Shown piece after piece: positions 17,499 through 27,132 of a DNA stretch of 64,000 nucleotides (position 1 is its first letter; each line of letters starts with the position of its first letter). The position numbers and the translations under genes are program-made. The notes beneath the pieces are model-generated. The model ran no database searches and was not told where the DNA came from. It saw only the letters and a list, made by a program, of their open reading frames with translations. Origin of the DNA: Arthrobacter pascens (GTDB lineage Bacteria; Actinomycetota; Actinomycetes; Actinomycetales; Micrococcaceae); the NCBI RefSeq assembly GCF_030815585.1, contig NZ_JAUSWY010000001.1:4464001-4528000 (forward strand). The letters run 5' to 3'.

Positions 17499-18995
17499 AT
17501 GCACAGGATGTGGCGCAAGGGCCCGGGATGGATCGCACGCTTTGACCGGTATCTGCTTCGCCGCGTTTCGGGATTTCCCGGAGGAAACCATGACACGTTC
17601 TTCCGCCGGCTCTCCGCGTCGGCCAACCACGGCAAGCTGTGGATGGGCGCGGCAGCTGTGATGGCCGCTTTTCCAGGCAAGCCCCGACGGGCCGCAGTGC
17701 ACGGCCTGATCGCACAGGCCGTGGCATCCGCTGTGACCAACGTCGGGTTCAAGACGCTGCTGCCCCGCACCCGGCCCCTGCCCGAGCATCTGCCGGTCTT
17801 CCGCTTCGTCCACCCGCAGCCCACCAGTTCGTCCATGCCGTCAGGACACTCGGCATCGGCCATTGCATTCGCGGTAGGTGCCGGCATGGTCAAACCATCC
17901 GTTGGCCTCGCCCTGGCCCCGGTGGCGTTGGGCGTTGCCTATTCTCGGGTGCATACGGGCGCCCACTGGCCGTCGGACGTCCTGTTTGGCTCCGCCATCG
18001 GCGCCGGGGCCGCGCTGATCACCCGCAAGTGGTGGCCGGTGCGCCCGCCGTTTCCCGCCACCGCCCGCAGCTGGACCTCGGCGCCGGAACTCCCGGACGG
18101 CGAGGGCCTTAGCGTTGTGGTGAACACCCTGGGTGGATCCTTCACCAAAGAGACCGCAGCTGCCCTGCAGGAAGTATTCCCTAGGGCGCATATAAACACT
18201 GTTGAGGCCGGTGAGGACCTGGTTGATAAAATTCGGACCACTGCAGGCCTTCCTGGTACGCGCGCATTGGGCGTCTGGGGCGGCGACGGGACGGTGGGCA
18301 CCGCAGCCGCTGCCGCCGTCGAACGTTCTCTTCCCTTGCTGGTCCTTCCGGGAGGCACTCTCAACCACTTTGCGCGTGATGCTGGAACGGGGAGCCTCAA
18401 GGAGGCGGTAGCTGCTGCCAATCGGGGCGAGGCCGCCCTTGCCGATGTGGGGGTGGTGTCCGTGGAACGCGGTCTGGCGGGAAATCCCGAGACGGTCGAA
18501 CTCCTCATGCTGAACACTGCGAGCATTGGGCTGTACCCCAACCTGGTGCGGCGCCGTGAGAAGCTTCGGCCTGCGCTGGGCAAACCGCTGGCCGGGGTGG
18601 TGGCCATGTTCCGGACCTTCACGGCGGGAACGCCCACCACACTGATTGTGGACGGCGTGAGGCATAAGCTTTGGATCGCCTACGTAGGCCGGGGCCGGTA
18701 CTTCCCCAGAGACCACGCCCCCCTGGTTCGCCCGGTCCTTGACGACGGAGTGCTGGACGTGCGGATGATCACTGCCGACGAATCCTTCGCCCGGCTGCGC
18801 CTGCTGTGGTCCGTCCTGACGGGCACTGTGGCCACGTCCCGGATCACCCACCTGAGGGAGGTTACCGGCATCCGCGTCGAATCAGACGGCTCGCCCATGG
18901 TTTTGGCAGTGGACGGCGAGGCCCTTGCCGGCGTGCGCAGTGTCGAGTTCCGCGTGGATCGGCACGCTCTCATGTACTACTCGCCGCGGCCGTGA
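17499..18995 (+). CDS. Bifunctional PAP2 phosphatase / diacylglycerol kinase-like protein
   Basis: This 498-residue fusion has an N-terminal PAP2 phosphatase domain (about 60-190) with all three motifs: KTLLPRTRP, SSMPSGHSASA and YSRVHTGAHWPSD. A C-terminal lipid kinase domain (about 200-495) carries GGDGTVG (about 261) and PGGTLNHFARD. The pairing suggests phosphorylation and dephosphorylation of lipids such as diacylglycerol/phosphatidate or undecaprenyl derivatives. A GGTGGGGAG site stands just upstream of the ATG. The fusion is known in actinobacteria. Confidence 0.9.
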   Translation: MHRMWRKGPGWIARFDRYLLRRVSGFPGGNHDTFFRRLSASANHGKLWMGAAAVMAAFPGKPRRAAVHGLIAQAVASAVTNVGFKTLLPRTRPLPEHLPVFRFVHPQPTSSSMPSGHSASAIAFAVGAGMVKPSVGLALAPVALGVAYSRVHTGAHWPSDVLFGSAIGAGAALITRKWWPVRPPFPATARSWTSAPELPDGEGLSVVVNTLGGSFTKETAAALQEVFPRAHINTVEAGEDLVDKIRTTAGLPGTRALGVWGGDGTVGTAAAAAVERSLPLLVLPGGTLNHFARDAGTGSLKEAVAAANRGEAALADVGVVSVERGLAGNPETVELLMLNTASIGLYPNLVRRREKLRPALGKPLAGVVAMFRTFTAGTPTTLIVDGVRHKLWIAYVGRGRYFPRDHAPLVRPVLDDGVLDVRMITADESFARLRLLWSVLTGTVATSRITHLREVTGIRVESDGSPMVLAVDGEALAGVRSVEFRVDRHALMYYSPRP

Positions 18996-19186
18996 GCGAC
19001 CGGCAGCCCAAGGGACCCGTGCCGCAGCCCAGGCTGGGGCCGGTCATCCATGCGGACTACCCTGGTTCAACCCTGAATCATCCCTGAGACCGGCGAAATC
19101 GGCACGGTGCGTCGGTAGCGTTGAGGATGCACATCAAACTTCCCCGCATCCCGCAGCACCACGCTGCTGTTCTAAGGAACATTCCC

Positions 19187-20137
19187 ATGATCGAGGCAAA
19201 AGGCCTGACCAAGGTTTACGGCGGCAAGACCGCTGTTGACGGCGTCGGCTTCACCGTCCAGGCAGGGCAGGTTACGGGCTTCTTGGGCCCCAACGGCGCC
19301 GGCAAATCAACCACCATGCGCATGATCATGGGATTGGACCGGCCGACGTCGGGCACGGTCACCGTGAACGGGCTCCACTACGCGGAGCACAAGGCGCCCC
19401 TGCACGAGGTTGGCGCACTGCTGGACGCTAAAGCCGTTCACACTGGCCGCAGCGCGTACAACCACCTGCTGGCCATGGCGGCCACGCACAGCATCCCGAA
19501 AACCCGGGTGCACGAGGTCATCGAGATGACCGGCCTGGACGCCGTGGCAAAGAAGAAGGCCGGCGGGTTTTCGCTCGGTATGGGGCAGCGGCTGGGCATC
19601 GCCGCGGCGCTGCTCGGTGATCCGCAGACACTCATCCTGGACGAGCCGGTCAATGGCCTGGATCCGGAAGGCGTGCTGTGGGTCCGCAACCTGGTCCGCT
19701 ACCTGGCCAACCAGGGCAAGACCATTTTCCTGTCCTCGCACCTGATGAGCGAGATGGCCCAGACGGCCGACCACCTGATCGTTATCGGCCGTGGCCGGAT
19801 CATTGCCGACGCACCGGTCCAGCAGATCATCGCCGGCACGCGCCAGGCAAAGACCCTGGTCCGCAGTTCCGCAGCCTCGCAGCTCTCTGCCTTGCTTGCA
19901 GGGAACGGCGTGAAGGTGGACCAGAGCGAAACGGAGACCCTGGAAGTGACGGGGATGGATTCACGGCAGATCGCCCAGGTTGCGCTGGACAACGGCGTCC
20001 TGGTCTACGAGCTCACACCACAACTCTCGTCGCTTGAGGACGCCTATTTCGATCTCACGAAGGATGAGGTGGAGTACCACTCGCATCTGGCTGGCGGACC
20101 CGCCGACGCATACGCCACGGCAACGGCAGGAAAGTAA
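19187..20137 (+). CDS. ABC transporter ATP-binding protein (ABC-2 exporter)
   Basis: This 316-residue ATPase has Walker A GPNGAGKST (34-42), a signature loop FSLGMGQR (a common variant in ABC-2 exporters) and Walker B LILDEPVNGLDP. I chose ATG 19187, which has AAGGAAC upstream, over an upstream in-frame start. It ends six bases before the permease gene. With the permease, sensor kinase and response regulator that follow on the same strand it forms one unit, probably exporting or resisting a membrane-active compound. Confidence 0.9.
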   Translation: MIEAKGLTKVYGGKTAVDGVGFTVQAGQVTGFLGPNGAGKSTTMRMIMGLDRPTSGTVTVNGLHYAEHKAPLHEVGALLDAKAVHTGRSAYNHLLAMAATHSIPKTRVHEVIEMTGLDAVAKKKAGGFSLGMGQRLGIAAALLGDPQTLILDEPVNGLDPEGVLWVRNLVRYLANQGKTIFLSSHLMSEMAQTADHLIVIGRGRIIADAPVQQIIAGTRQAKTLVRSSAASQLSALLAGNGVKVDQSETETLEVTGMDSRQIAQVALDNGVLVYELTPQLSSLEDAYFDLTKDEVEYHSHLAGGPADAYATATAGK

Positions 20138-20142
20138 GGACG

Positions 20143-21036
20143 ATGACCACCATGACTGAAACCCGAACCACCGCCCGTTCCACCGCAGGGTCCCGCGGCG
20201 TGAGCTTCACCGGCGTCTTGCGGTCCGAATGGATCAAGCTCTGGTCCCTGATGTCCACCCGAATCCTGCTGGTGCTGACCCTCGCGGCCATCATCGGAGT
20301 GGGTGCCCTCGCGGTCCTCATCAGATTCTCCTACCTGGACAGCGTGGCGCGTACCGCGCGGGACCAGGGCCAGACCATGACGCCGGAAATGATGGAGCAG
20401 ACCTTCCCGCCGGGATCAGGCTTTGACCTCTATAACCTGCCCAATGCGGGCCTGCAGATCGGCATCCTGGTACTGGGTTCCCTGGCCGTCCTGTTCATCT
20501 CCTCCGAATACGCCACGGGGATGATCCGCTCCACCATGAACGCCGTCCCTAAGCGCACCCCGGCCTTTCTGGCCAAGGCCATCCTGCTTGCCGTTATCTC
20601 CTACGTCATCACCACCGTTGCCGCCGTGGCCACATTCCTCATTGCCATGCCCGTGTTCCAGGGCCTGGGCTTTGACCTTGACTGGTCCACAGACGGCGTC
20701 CTGTACAGCGTCTTCACGGGCGGCCTGTACGTGGCCGGTGTGGCCCTGATCGGCCTGTCACTCGGAGCGCTGCTGCGGAACTCCGCGGGCGGCATCACGG
20801 TGCTGGTGGGGCTGTTCTTTGTCCTGTCCATTGCCGCCAGCTTCATGACCCTCATTCCCGGCGACTTCTGGAAGCACGTGCCGCAGTACATCCCCAGCGA
20901 AGCCGGCGGACGCTTCCTGTCCATTGGCCACGTCGACGGCATCATCGATCCATGGCACGGCGGCCTTATTTTCCTGGGCTACGTGCTGCTGTTCCTGGTT
21001 CCGGCCATGATCGTGCTGAAGAAACGCGACGTCTAG
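20143..21036 (+). CDS. ABC transporter permease (ABC-2 type)
   Basis: This 297-residue membrane protein has a hydrophilic N-terminus (about 30 residues), then GVLRSEWIKLWSLMSTR, the usual ABC-2 permease entry helix. About six TM helices follow. SEYATGMIRSTMNAVPKR is the conserved cytoplasmic loop of this family. It partners the ATPase immediately upstream. The exported substrate is unknown. Confidence 0.88.
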   Translation: MTTMTETRTTARSTAGSRGVSFTGVLRSEWIKLWSLMSTRILLVLTLAAIIGVGALAVLIRFSYLDSVARTARDQGQTMTPEMMEQTFPPGSGFDLYNLPNAGLQIGILVLGSLAVLFISSEYATGMIRSTMNAVPKRTPAFLAKAILLAVISYVITTVAAVATFLIAMPVFQGLGFDLDWSTDGVLYSVFTGGLYVAGVALIGLSLGALLRNSAGGITVLVGLFFVLSIAASFMTLIPGDFWKHVPQYIPSEAGGRFLSIGHVDGIIDPWHGGLIFLGYVLLFLVPAMIVLKKRDV

Positions 21037-21061
21037 CATCCGCAGCGCCTAGGCTCAGAAC

Positions 21062-22450
21062 ATGACGCATGCCGTACCCGTAAAGGACGCGCCGGCCGGA
21101 CAGGCCGACGCGTCCTTTGACGAAATCACGGCCAAGCGCCGCGGGCTGCTCCGACGCTACCTGTACCAGCATCCACGGGTGATGGACGGGGTTGTGGCAT
21201 TGAGCTATTCGCTGCTGGTCGCCCCCACGGCGGTGGACGCCATCGTGTCAGGTGGCTGGCTCACGGCTGCCCTGCTCATGGCAGTAGCCGGTTCAATGTT
21301 CTTCCGGCGCTCCCACGCCGTGGCGCTGGTGGCCTTCGTGGCAGTGGTGGAAGTGGCGGTGACCCTCCTGCACCCTTGGGGTTCCAACGTTTCCGCCGGG
21401 CTGTGGTTCTCGCTGTACGCCGTGGCAGTAGTGCACACACGACGGTTCGCGCTCATCACCCTTGCGGTTGCCACGGCGCCGGTTGCCCTGCTCTACCTGC
21501 TGGCTGCCGTCGGGCCGATGCAGACCTCGTTTGTCCATGACGGGAGCCCGAATCCCGGGGATTTCCACCTTCTGACCAGCATCGCCACCGGTGCCACGAT
21601 TGCGCTGTCCAACGTTATCGCCACCGGCATCGGCATCTCGGTCAGGCAGCGGCGCGGACATGAACAGGAAATCGCCGCCTGGGCGGCCCGGACGGCCAGC
21701 CTCGCATCCGTCAACGAACGGACCCGGATCGCCCGCGAAATGCACGACGTCGTTGCCCACTCGCTGACAGTGATGATCAGTTTGTCGGACGGCGCCGCCG
21801 TGGTGGTCAGGAAGAGCCCGGAGCGCGCCGGAGAGGTGCTCGGTGAGCTCTCCCGCACGGGCCGGACCGCGCTGGCGGACATGCGGCGGGTGTTGGGGGT
21901 GCTCCGGGACGACGCCGAAGGTACAGCACCGCGGCAGCCGCTGGCGTCCGGGGACAGCTTTGCCAAGTTGTTGGAAGGCTTCCGCACCGCGGGCCTTCCC
22001 CTGCATTATTCGCACACAGGCCCGGCACTGCCCCAGGACGCAGCCTTCCAGCTCACGGTCTACCGGATTGTGCAGGAATCGCTCACGAATGTGCTCCGCT
22101 ACGGCCGTTCCCTCAGCCGGGTGGACGTGAACATTGTCCGCGCCGCGTCTACCGTCACCATTGAGGTGCTCGACGACGGCACAGGGTCTGTGGGGCAAGG
22201 CACCTTTGAGGCTGGCGGACCGGGGTCCGGACAGGTCCTGGGGCCGGGACCGGCTTTGGGTTCCGGACAGGGGCTGGCGGGGATGGCGGAGCGGGCGCGG
22301 ATCTACTCGGGAACGGTGGAAGCCGGCCGGCATGGCCACGGCTGGCGGGTCCGGGCCGTGCTTACATGGCCTGGAGATGACCAGCCCGGGATACTCGAAT
22401 ACCGGGAGTACAAAGAATCCATCAAACAACTGGGGGCAAGGCATGACTGA
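21062..22450 (+). CDS. Sensor histidine kinase (NarL-type partner)
   Basis: This 462-residue membrane kinase has four to five N-terminal TM helices (about 40-195), a HisKA_3 dimerisation/phosphoacceptor helix IAREMHDVVAHS with H228, and an ATPase domain (NVLRYG, DDGTG, GLAGMAERARIYSG). It probably senses a membrane or envelope signal and phosphorylates the response regulator, whose gene overlaps it by eight bases. It lies in one transcription unit with the ABC-2 exporter. Confidence 0.9.
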   Translation: MTHAVPVKDAPAGQADASFDEITAKRRGLLRRYLYQHPRVMDGVVALSYSLLVAPTAVDAIVSGGWLTAALLMAVAGSMFFRRSHAVALVAFVAVVEVAVTLLHPWGSNVSAGLWFSLYAVAVVHTRRFALITLAVATAPVALLYLLAAVGPMQTSFVHDGSPNPGDFHLLTSIATGATIALSNVIATGIGISVRQRRGHEQEIAAWAARTASLASVNERTRIAREMHDVVAHSLTVMISLSDGAAVVVRKSPERAGEVLGELSRTGRTALADMRRVLGVLRDDAEGTAPRQPLASGDSFAKLLEGFRTAGLPLHYSHTGPALPQDAAFQLTVYRIVQESLTNVLRYGRSLSRVDVNIVRAASTVTIEVLDDGTGSVGQGTFEAGGPGSGQVLGPGPALGSGQGLAGMAERARIYSGTVEAGRHGHGWRVRAVLTWPGDDQPGILEYREYKESIKQLGARHD

Positions 22451-23135
22451 GACGCAAGAGATCACCGTCCTGCTGGTGGATGACCAGCCGCTGCTCCGAA
22501 TGGGCTTCCGGCTCATCCTTGAAGGTGAGGATGACCTCCGGATCGTCGGCGAGGCTTCCGACGGCGCAGAGGCCGTGCGGCTGGTCCGCGAACTCAACCC
22601 CGACGTGGTGTTGATGGACGTCCGGATGCCCGTGCTGGACGGCATTGAGGCAACCCGTGCCATCACCGGCTCCGGATCCGGCGTAAGGATCATCATCCTG
22701 ACCACCTTCGATGTGGATGAGTACGCCTTTGCCGGGCTGCAGGCCGGCGCCTCCGCGTTTCTGTTGAAGGACGTGGCACCGTCAGAGCTGATCAGCGCCG
22801 TCCGCGTGGTGGCCAGCGGGGACGCGGTAGTGGCCCCGCGGGTCACGCAACGGCTGCTGGAAACCTACGTTCGCGGAGCAAAGCAGCCCGCCCAGGCAGC
22901 CGCACAGAGGGATCCGCTGCTTGAGGACCTGACGCCGCGCGAAACAGAGATGCTGGAAGCCATGGCCGAAGGACTGTCCAACGGCGAGATCGCACACCGG
23001 TATTTCCTCTCCGAAGCCACGGTGAAGACCCACGTCCGCAGGATCCTGACCAAACTCCACCTGCGCGACCGCGTCCAGGCTGTGGTGTACGCCTATGAGA
23101 CAGGCCTGGTGGTCCCGAGCAACCCCGACTACTGA
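22443..23135 (+). CDS. NarL/LuxR-family response regulator
   Basis: This 230-residue regulator has a receiver domain with acidic pocket D13-D14, phosphoacceptor D59 in VVLMDVRMP, T in LTTFD and K in FLLKD, and a C-terminal LuxR helix-turn-helix (LTPRETEMLEAMAEGLSNGEIA, ATVKTHVRRIL). Start ATG 22443 overlaps the end of the sensor kinase gene, so the pair is translationally coupled. It most likely controls the upstream exporter genes. Confidence 0.92.
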   Translation: MTETQEITVLLVDDQPLLRMGFRLILEGEDDLRIVGEASDGAEAVRLVRELNPDVVLMDVRMPVLDGIEATRAITGSGSGVRIIILTTFDVDEYAFAGLQAGASAFLLKDVAPSELISAVRVVASGDAVVAPRVTQRLLETYVRGAKQPAQAAAQRDPLLEDLTPRETEMLEAMAEGLSNGEIAHRYFLSEATVKTHVRRILTKLHLRDRVQAVVYAYETGLVVPSNPDY

Positions 23136-23175
23136 CTGCTGGCGGAGTGCTTACGCACAGCTGAGTCACAGGAAT

Positions 23176-23196
23176 GCCCTATGCACGGCATAGGGC
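23176..23196. promoter_or_regulatory. Perfect 9-bp inverted repeat between response regulator and dioxygenase genes
   Basis: GCCCTATGC and GCATAGGGC are separated by ACG, 40 bp after the response regulator stop and 20 bp before the dioxygenase ATG. No T-tract follows, so it is as likely an operator for the dioxygenase gene as a terminator. Confidence 0.5.
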
Positions 23197-23215
23197 TGAC
23201 GGGTTCTATGGATCT

Positions 23216-24145
23216 ATGACCACTTCACACACTCCCAAAGATCCCCGCACGTCCATTGATCAGGACGGCCACAAGCCCCATCCCAACCACGACCGAGGAC
23301 TTGAGTTCGATCTGTCCACGCTGATGAGCCGCCGGTCGTTGGGGATGTTCTTTGGCGCCGGGGGCGCCGCCGTGGCACTGGCCGCCTGCACTCCCGGCGG
23401 GTCCACCTCCACACCCAGCACCCCGGCGTCGACCGCCACAGGTACCGCAAGCGCCACGACGTCGGCCACCTCGTCCGCGACCGCGACCCCCACGCTGACC
23501 CGGGCGATCGCGGAGTGTGGTGTGGAAATCCCGGAGGAAACGGCAGGGCCGTACCCCGGCGACGGCTCGAACGGTCCCAACGTCCTGGAGGCCTCCGGGG
23601 TGGTGCGGCAGGACATCACGTCCAGCTTCGGGACCTCAACCACCAAAGCGGAGGGTGTCCCGCTGACCTTCACGCTCACGCTCCTGGACAACGCCAACGG
23701 CTGCGTTCCCCTGGCCGGTGCTGCCGTGTACGCCTGGCATTGCGACAAGGACGGGAAATACTCCATGTACGATTCCGGCCTCGAAAACGAAAACTTCCTC
23801 CGCGGCGTCCAGGAAGCCGACGCGAACGGCCAGGTCACCTTTACCTCAATCTTCCCGGGCGCCTACCTGGGCCGTTGGCCGCACATCCATTTTGAAGTGT
23901 TCGAGTCCATGAGCTATGCCACCTCCGCGGGGCAGGTGTTGGCGGTCTCCCAGATAGCCCTGACCGACGCGGCGTGCAAGGAGGTCTATGCCATGGCTGG
24001 CTATGAGTCCAGCGCCCGGAACTTTCCCCGCACCACGCTGCAGTCGGACAACGTGTTCGGGGATGACGGCGGCATCTACCAGCTCGCCACGATGACCGGA
24101 TCGGCCTCTGCCGGGTACACGGCGGGGCTGAACGTCACCATCTAA
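23216..24145 (+). CDS. Secreted intradiol ring-cleavage dioxygenase-like lipoprotein
   Basis: This 309-residue protein has a Tat-type lipoprotein signal: twin arginine R39-R40 in MSRRSLGMFF, hydrophobic stretch, lipobox LAAC with C58. A Ser/Thr-rich linker is followed by an intradiol dioxygenase fold: ETAGPYPGDGSNGPNVLE, AAVYAWHCDKDGKYS and GRWPHIHFEVFE with HxH at 223/225, providing iron ligands of the protocatechuate dioxygenase family. Export through Tat fits a folded, metal-loaded enzyme. No aromatic catabolic genes are adjacent, so the substrate is unclear. Start ATG 23216 chosen; the frame is open to 23174. Confidence 0.85.
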   Translation: MTTSHTPKDPRTSIDQDGHKPHPNHDRGLEFDLSTLMSRRSLGMFFGAGGAAVALAACTPGGSTSTPSTPASTATGTASATTSATSSATATPTLTRAIAECGVEIPEETAGPYPGDGSNGPNVLEASGVVRQDITSSFGTSTTKAEGVPLTFTLTLLDNANGCVPLAGAAVYAWHCDKDGKYSMYDSGLENENFLRGVQEADANGQVTFTSIFPGAYLGRWPHIHFEVFESMSYATSAGQVLAVSQIALTDAACKEVYAMAGYESSARNFPRTTLQSDNVFGDDGGIYQLATMTGSASAGYTAGLNVTI

Positions 24146-24186
24146 GGGCCGGTGAGGGGCATCCGCCCGGCGTTAGACTCAAGACC

Positions 24187-25536
24187 ATGCCTTCACCTTC
24201 CACCGCCGCTGACCACATCCAGGACCTTGGCGCGTATGTCAGCGCATCGCCGTCGAGCTTTCACGCTGTCCACGAAGCCGCACGGCGGCTCAAACAGGCC
24301 GGTTTCACCGGCCTGGACGAGCTTGAACCCTGGGACGGCGGTACCGGCAATTTCTACCTGGTCCGGGACGGTGCGCTCATCGCATGGGTGGTACCGGACG
24401 GGGCAGGCCCGACCACCGGGTTCAACATCCTGGGCTCGCACACCGATTCGCCGTCGTTCAAGCTAAAGCCCAAGCCCACCATCGGCGCCCATGGCTGGCT
24501 GCAGGCCGGCGTCGAGGTTTATGGCGGTCCGTTGCTGAACTCCTGGCTGGACCGGGAGCTTGAGCTCGCCGGAAGGCTGGTCATGCTGGACGGCACCCAG
24601 CACCTCACGGCTACCGGGCCCCTGCTCCGGTTCCCGCAGCTGGCCATCCACCTGGACCGTGCCGCGAACGACGGCCTCACCCTGGACAAGCAGCGCCACA
24701 TGAACCCGGTGTGGGGGCTCGGGAACCCGGCTGACGTTGATCTGCTGGGGATGCTGGCCAGGCACGTGTCCGGCGGCGCCGCGGTGAAGGCTGCGGAGAT
24801 CGGCGGGTACGACGTCGTGATGGCAGATACGCAGGCTCCTGCGGTTTTCGGGGCCAACGGTGAGTTCTTCGCCTCCGGACGCCTGGATAACCTTTCCGCC
24901 ACGCACGCCGGGCTGGTAGCGCTGATCGCGCACGCGTCGTCGTCCGCGGGCGCTGGCGGCCCTTCCGGCCGTGCGTCAGAAGGCAATGCCCCGATCGCTG
25001 TCCTGGCTGCGTTTGACCACGAGGAAATCGGCTCCAACTCCCGGTCGGGTGCGTGCGGGCCCATCCTCGAGGACGTGCTGGTGCGCATCTCCGACGGCCT
25101 GGGTGCCACAGTGAGCCAGCGGCGGCAGGCGATGGCGGCGTCGTTCTGTGTGTCCGCTGATGCCGGCCACGCCGTCCACCCCAATTACGCGGAACGGCAC
25201 GACCCCACCAACCACCCGATGCTCAATGGCGGCCCGCTGCTGAAGATCAATGCCAATCAGCGCTACGCCACGGACGCCAACGGCGCGGCCTTCTGGGCCC
25301 GGCTCTGTGCCGAGGCTGGGGTGCCGTACCAGGAATTCGTTTCCAACAACGTGATGCCTTGTGGCTCCACTATCGGCCCGCTCACCGCGACGAGGCTTGG
25401 AATCCGGACCGTGGACGTAGGCGTGCCGCTGCTGTCCATGCACTCCGCCCGCGAACTCTGCGGCGTGGAAGATCCGCACCGGCTGGCCACGGTCACGGAG
25501 TTGTTCTTCCGGACCGCGGCCAGGGCGTCTGCGTAG
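24187..25536 (+). CDS. M18 family aminopeptidase
   Basis: This 449-residue cytoplasmic metallopeptidase of the aspartyl-aminopeptidase family shows the binuclear zinc ligand motifs: LGSHTDSPSFKLKP, SGRLDNLSA, FDHEEIGSNS, SADAGHAVHPN and SMHSARELC. Length and motif spacing match the family. It removes N-terminal residues, often acidic, from peptides. It stands alone and converges on the GH16 gene. Confidence 0.92.
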   Translation: MPSPSTAADHIQDLGAYVSASPSSFHAVHEAARRLKQAGFTGLDELEPWDGGTGNFYLVRDGALIAWVVPDGAGPTTGFNILGSHTDSPSFKLKPKPTIGAHGWLQAGVEVYGGPLLNSWLDRELELAGRLVMLDGTQHLTATGPLLRFPQLAIHLDRAANDGLTLDKQRHMNPVWGLGNPADVDLLGMLARHVSGGAAVKAAEIGGYDVVMADTQAPAVFGANGEFFASGRLDNLSATHAGLVALIAHASSSAGAGGPSGRASEGNAPIAVLAAFDHEEIGSNSRSGACGPILEDVLVRISDGLGATVSQRRQAMAASFCVSADAGHAVHPNYAERHDPTNHPMLNGGPLLKINANQRYATDANGAAFWARLCAEAGVPYQEFVSNNVMPCGSTIGPLTATRLGIRTVDVGVPLLSMHSARELCGVEDPHRLATVTELFFRTAARASA

Positions 25537-25552
25537 CCGGCTTTCGTCCGGC
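25536..25552. terminator. Short hairpin between convergent genes
   Basis: GCCGG and CCGGC separated by CTTTCGT overlap the aminopeptidase stop, before the convergent GH16 gene. It is a weak terminator candidate without a T-tract. Confidence 0.25.
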
Positions 25553-25572
25553 AGTCGGGTCAGGGTGTAGGT

Positions 25573-26790
25573 CTAGGCCGTTCCAGCTGCCGCATACACG
25601 CGAACCCAATCCACTCGCATCTCGCCGGCGCCGTTAGCAGTGCTGTCTGGGAACCAATCCAGTTGTAGCGTCTGGTGCATCGGACCGGGAGGCTGGTGCG
25701 CCGGCTCTGTGGTCTCGAACCACTTCACGCCGTCAATGTAGCCGACGATCCCGGCTGGAGACCAGTCCACTGCGTAGTTGTGGAACTGTGAAACGTCCAG
25801 GGTCCTTGACTCGGACACCTGACGGTTTTCACATGAGTAGTGGTGGAAGAACGTGATGGCGTTCCAGTCACCAGTCGTCTCCGCGTAGTCAACTTCGCCG
25901 TCACACGGCCAATTCTCACTATCCGGCCACAGGATGGACACCATATGGTACTCATTATCACCAGACCCGGCCGCACGGACTTCCCACCGGCCGTACTTCT
26001 GGTTTGCAAACTTCGCGCCCATTCCAGCGGTCGTGCCATCCGGTGTTCCAGTCATGACCATTTTGGAACCGTCCACGGTAACCTGCTGTGGACTCCGGAT
26101 ACCCTTGCCCGCGTGCCCGGCGCTATTGTAAACAATCCACTTCGTGGCATCCGGCGCACCTGTGTAATTGAACTCGTCGCCAGTTACACGCGCGCCCCAA
26201 CCATGGACTACCGCCGCCTCGGTAGGGGTTACCGTGTCAGGCGCGGTCGTCACGACCAGCCGTGGACGCAGGGACGAAGATTCCTTTGACTTGAACCCAA
26301 TCCACTTCTGCGCGTTGCTTTCGAGCTTGAAGTTCTGCTCGCCACCCTTTGCGCTAACGCCCTTAGTAACATCCCATTCAACCCAAGAGCCGGTAGCGAA
26401 CCCGCCAGTCTTCCCCAGCCACGTCCCGCGTGCTGGTGCGTTGTTCCAGGTAACTCCCCGCTCGGTCCAGCCGCCAGACGTAGTGAAAACATCCACGAAC
26501 TCAGTGGAAGTTGTGGATGCCTCCGAATATGCCCGCAGTTTAGCCGAAACAACATGTTCGCCAGCGGGAACTTGAACATTGAACCGTAGTAGTGCGTTCC
26601 GCCAGATGTTCGCCCGGCCCTCTGTAGACAAACGGACGCTAGCCCCAAAGTTGGTAGTCGCCTTGTCCGCCTGTACGTAGGCGTCCATGGTCGGCGAGAT
26701 CGTCGTTGCGGCGCTTGCCGTTGTCGGAGTAATGATGGCGAACGCAACCACAATCGATGATGCAACCGCTACGCATTTACGCCAGAACAT
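25573..26790 (-). CDS. Secreted GH16 family glycoside hydrolase with N-terminal DNRLRE domain
   Basis: From ATG 26790 (preceded by AGGGGCGGG) the product is 405 residues, starting with a Sec signal peptide (MFWRKCVAVASSIVVAFAI...TASA). Residues about 35-180 form a DNRLRE/CBM96-like beta domain (DAYVQADKATTNFG, GGWTERGVTWNNAPARG). Residues about 195-405 are a GH16 beta-jelly-roll with the catalytic motif EVDYAE (E299, D301, E304). GH16 enzymes cleave beta-1,3/1,4 glucans or galactans; here a role in trimming or releasing an exopolysaccharide is inferred from the island it borders. Its GH16 part is almost identical to that of the gene at 44248-45951. Confidence 0.88.
   Translation of the reverse strand: MFWRKCVAVASSIVVAFAIITPTTASAATTISPTMDAYVQADKATTNFGASVRLSTEGRANIWRNALLRFNVQVPAGEHVVSAKLRAYSEASTTSTEFVDVFTTSGGWTERGVTWNNAPARGTWLGKTGGFATGSWVEWDVTKGVSAKGGEQNFKLESNAQKWIGFKSKESSSLRPRLVVTTAPDTVTPTEAAVVHGWGARVTGDEFNYTGAPDATKWIVYNSAGHAGKGIRSPQQVTVDGSKMVMTGTPDGTTAGMGAKFANQKYGRWEVRAAGSGDNEYHMVSILWPDSENWPCDGEVDYAETTGDWNAITFFHHYSCENRQVSESRTLDVSQFHNYAVDWSPAGIVGYIDGVKWFETTEPAHQPPGPMHQTLQLDWFPDSTANGAGEMRVDWVRVYAAAGTA
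25590..26195 (-). repeat. Inverted repeat arm 1: GH16 domain DNA
   Basis: This segment read on the minus strand closely matches 44440-45045 on the plus strand. A stretch of about 80 bases around the active site is identical, and the encoded proteins agree at roughly nine of ten residues. The two arms face each other across about 18 kb. Confidence 0.8.
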
Positions 26791-27132
26791 CAGCCCGCCC
26801 CTATCGAAGGTTAAAAATCTTGTTGGACCCGTTGTCCATGCGGTTGCTACATCGCCGCCATTGGGAACAATCGGGGGGTCGTGCCGGTCCACCCCATGTC
26901 TCCATGCCGGCGGCCCAAGCACCGCTGGAATTACTGAGCAGACTTGTAGCGTCGATTGTGGCGAGGACGAGGGCCTTACGAAGCCAGCGGACGTAGCTTT
27001 CATATTCATCGCTGTTTCTACTGGGGATTTAGAGTATCGGGCTGGGGTTAAGCAAGCGTCGACCCAGAAACAACGACGGCTGAATGCCAGATATGCCAAA
27101 GAGTAGGCCAGAGACAAAGAGTGTGCAACAGG

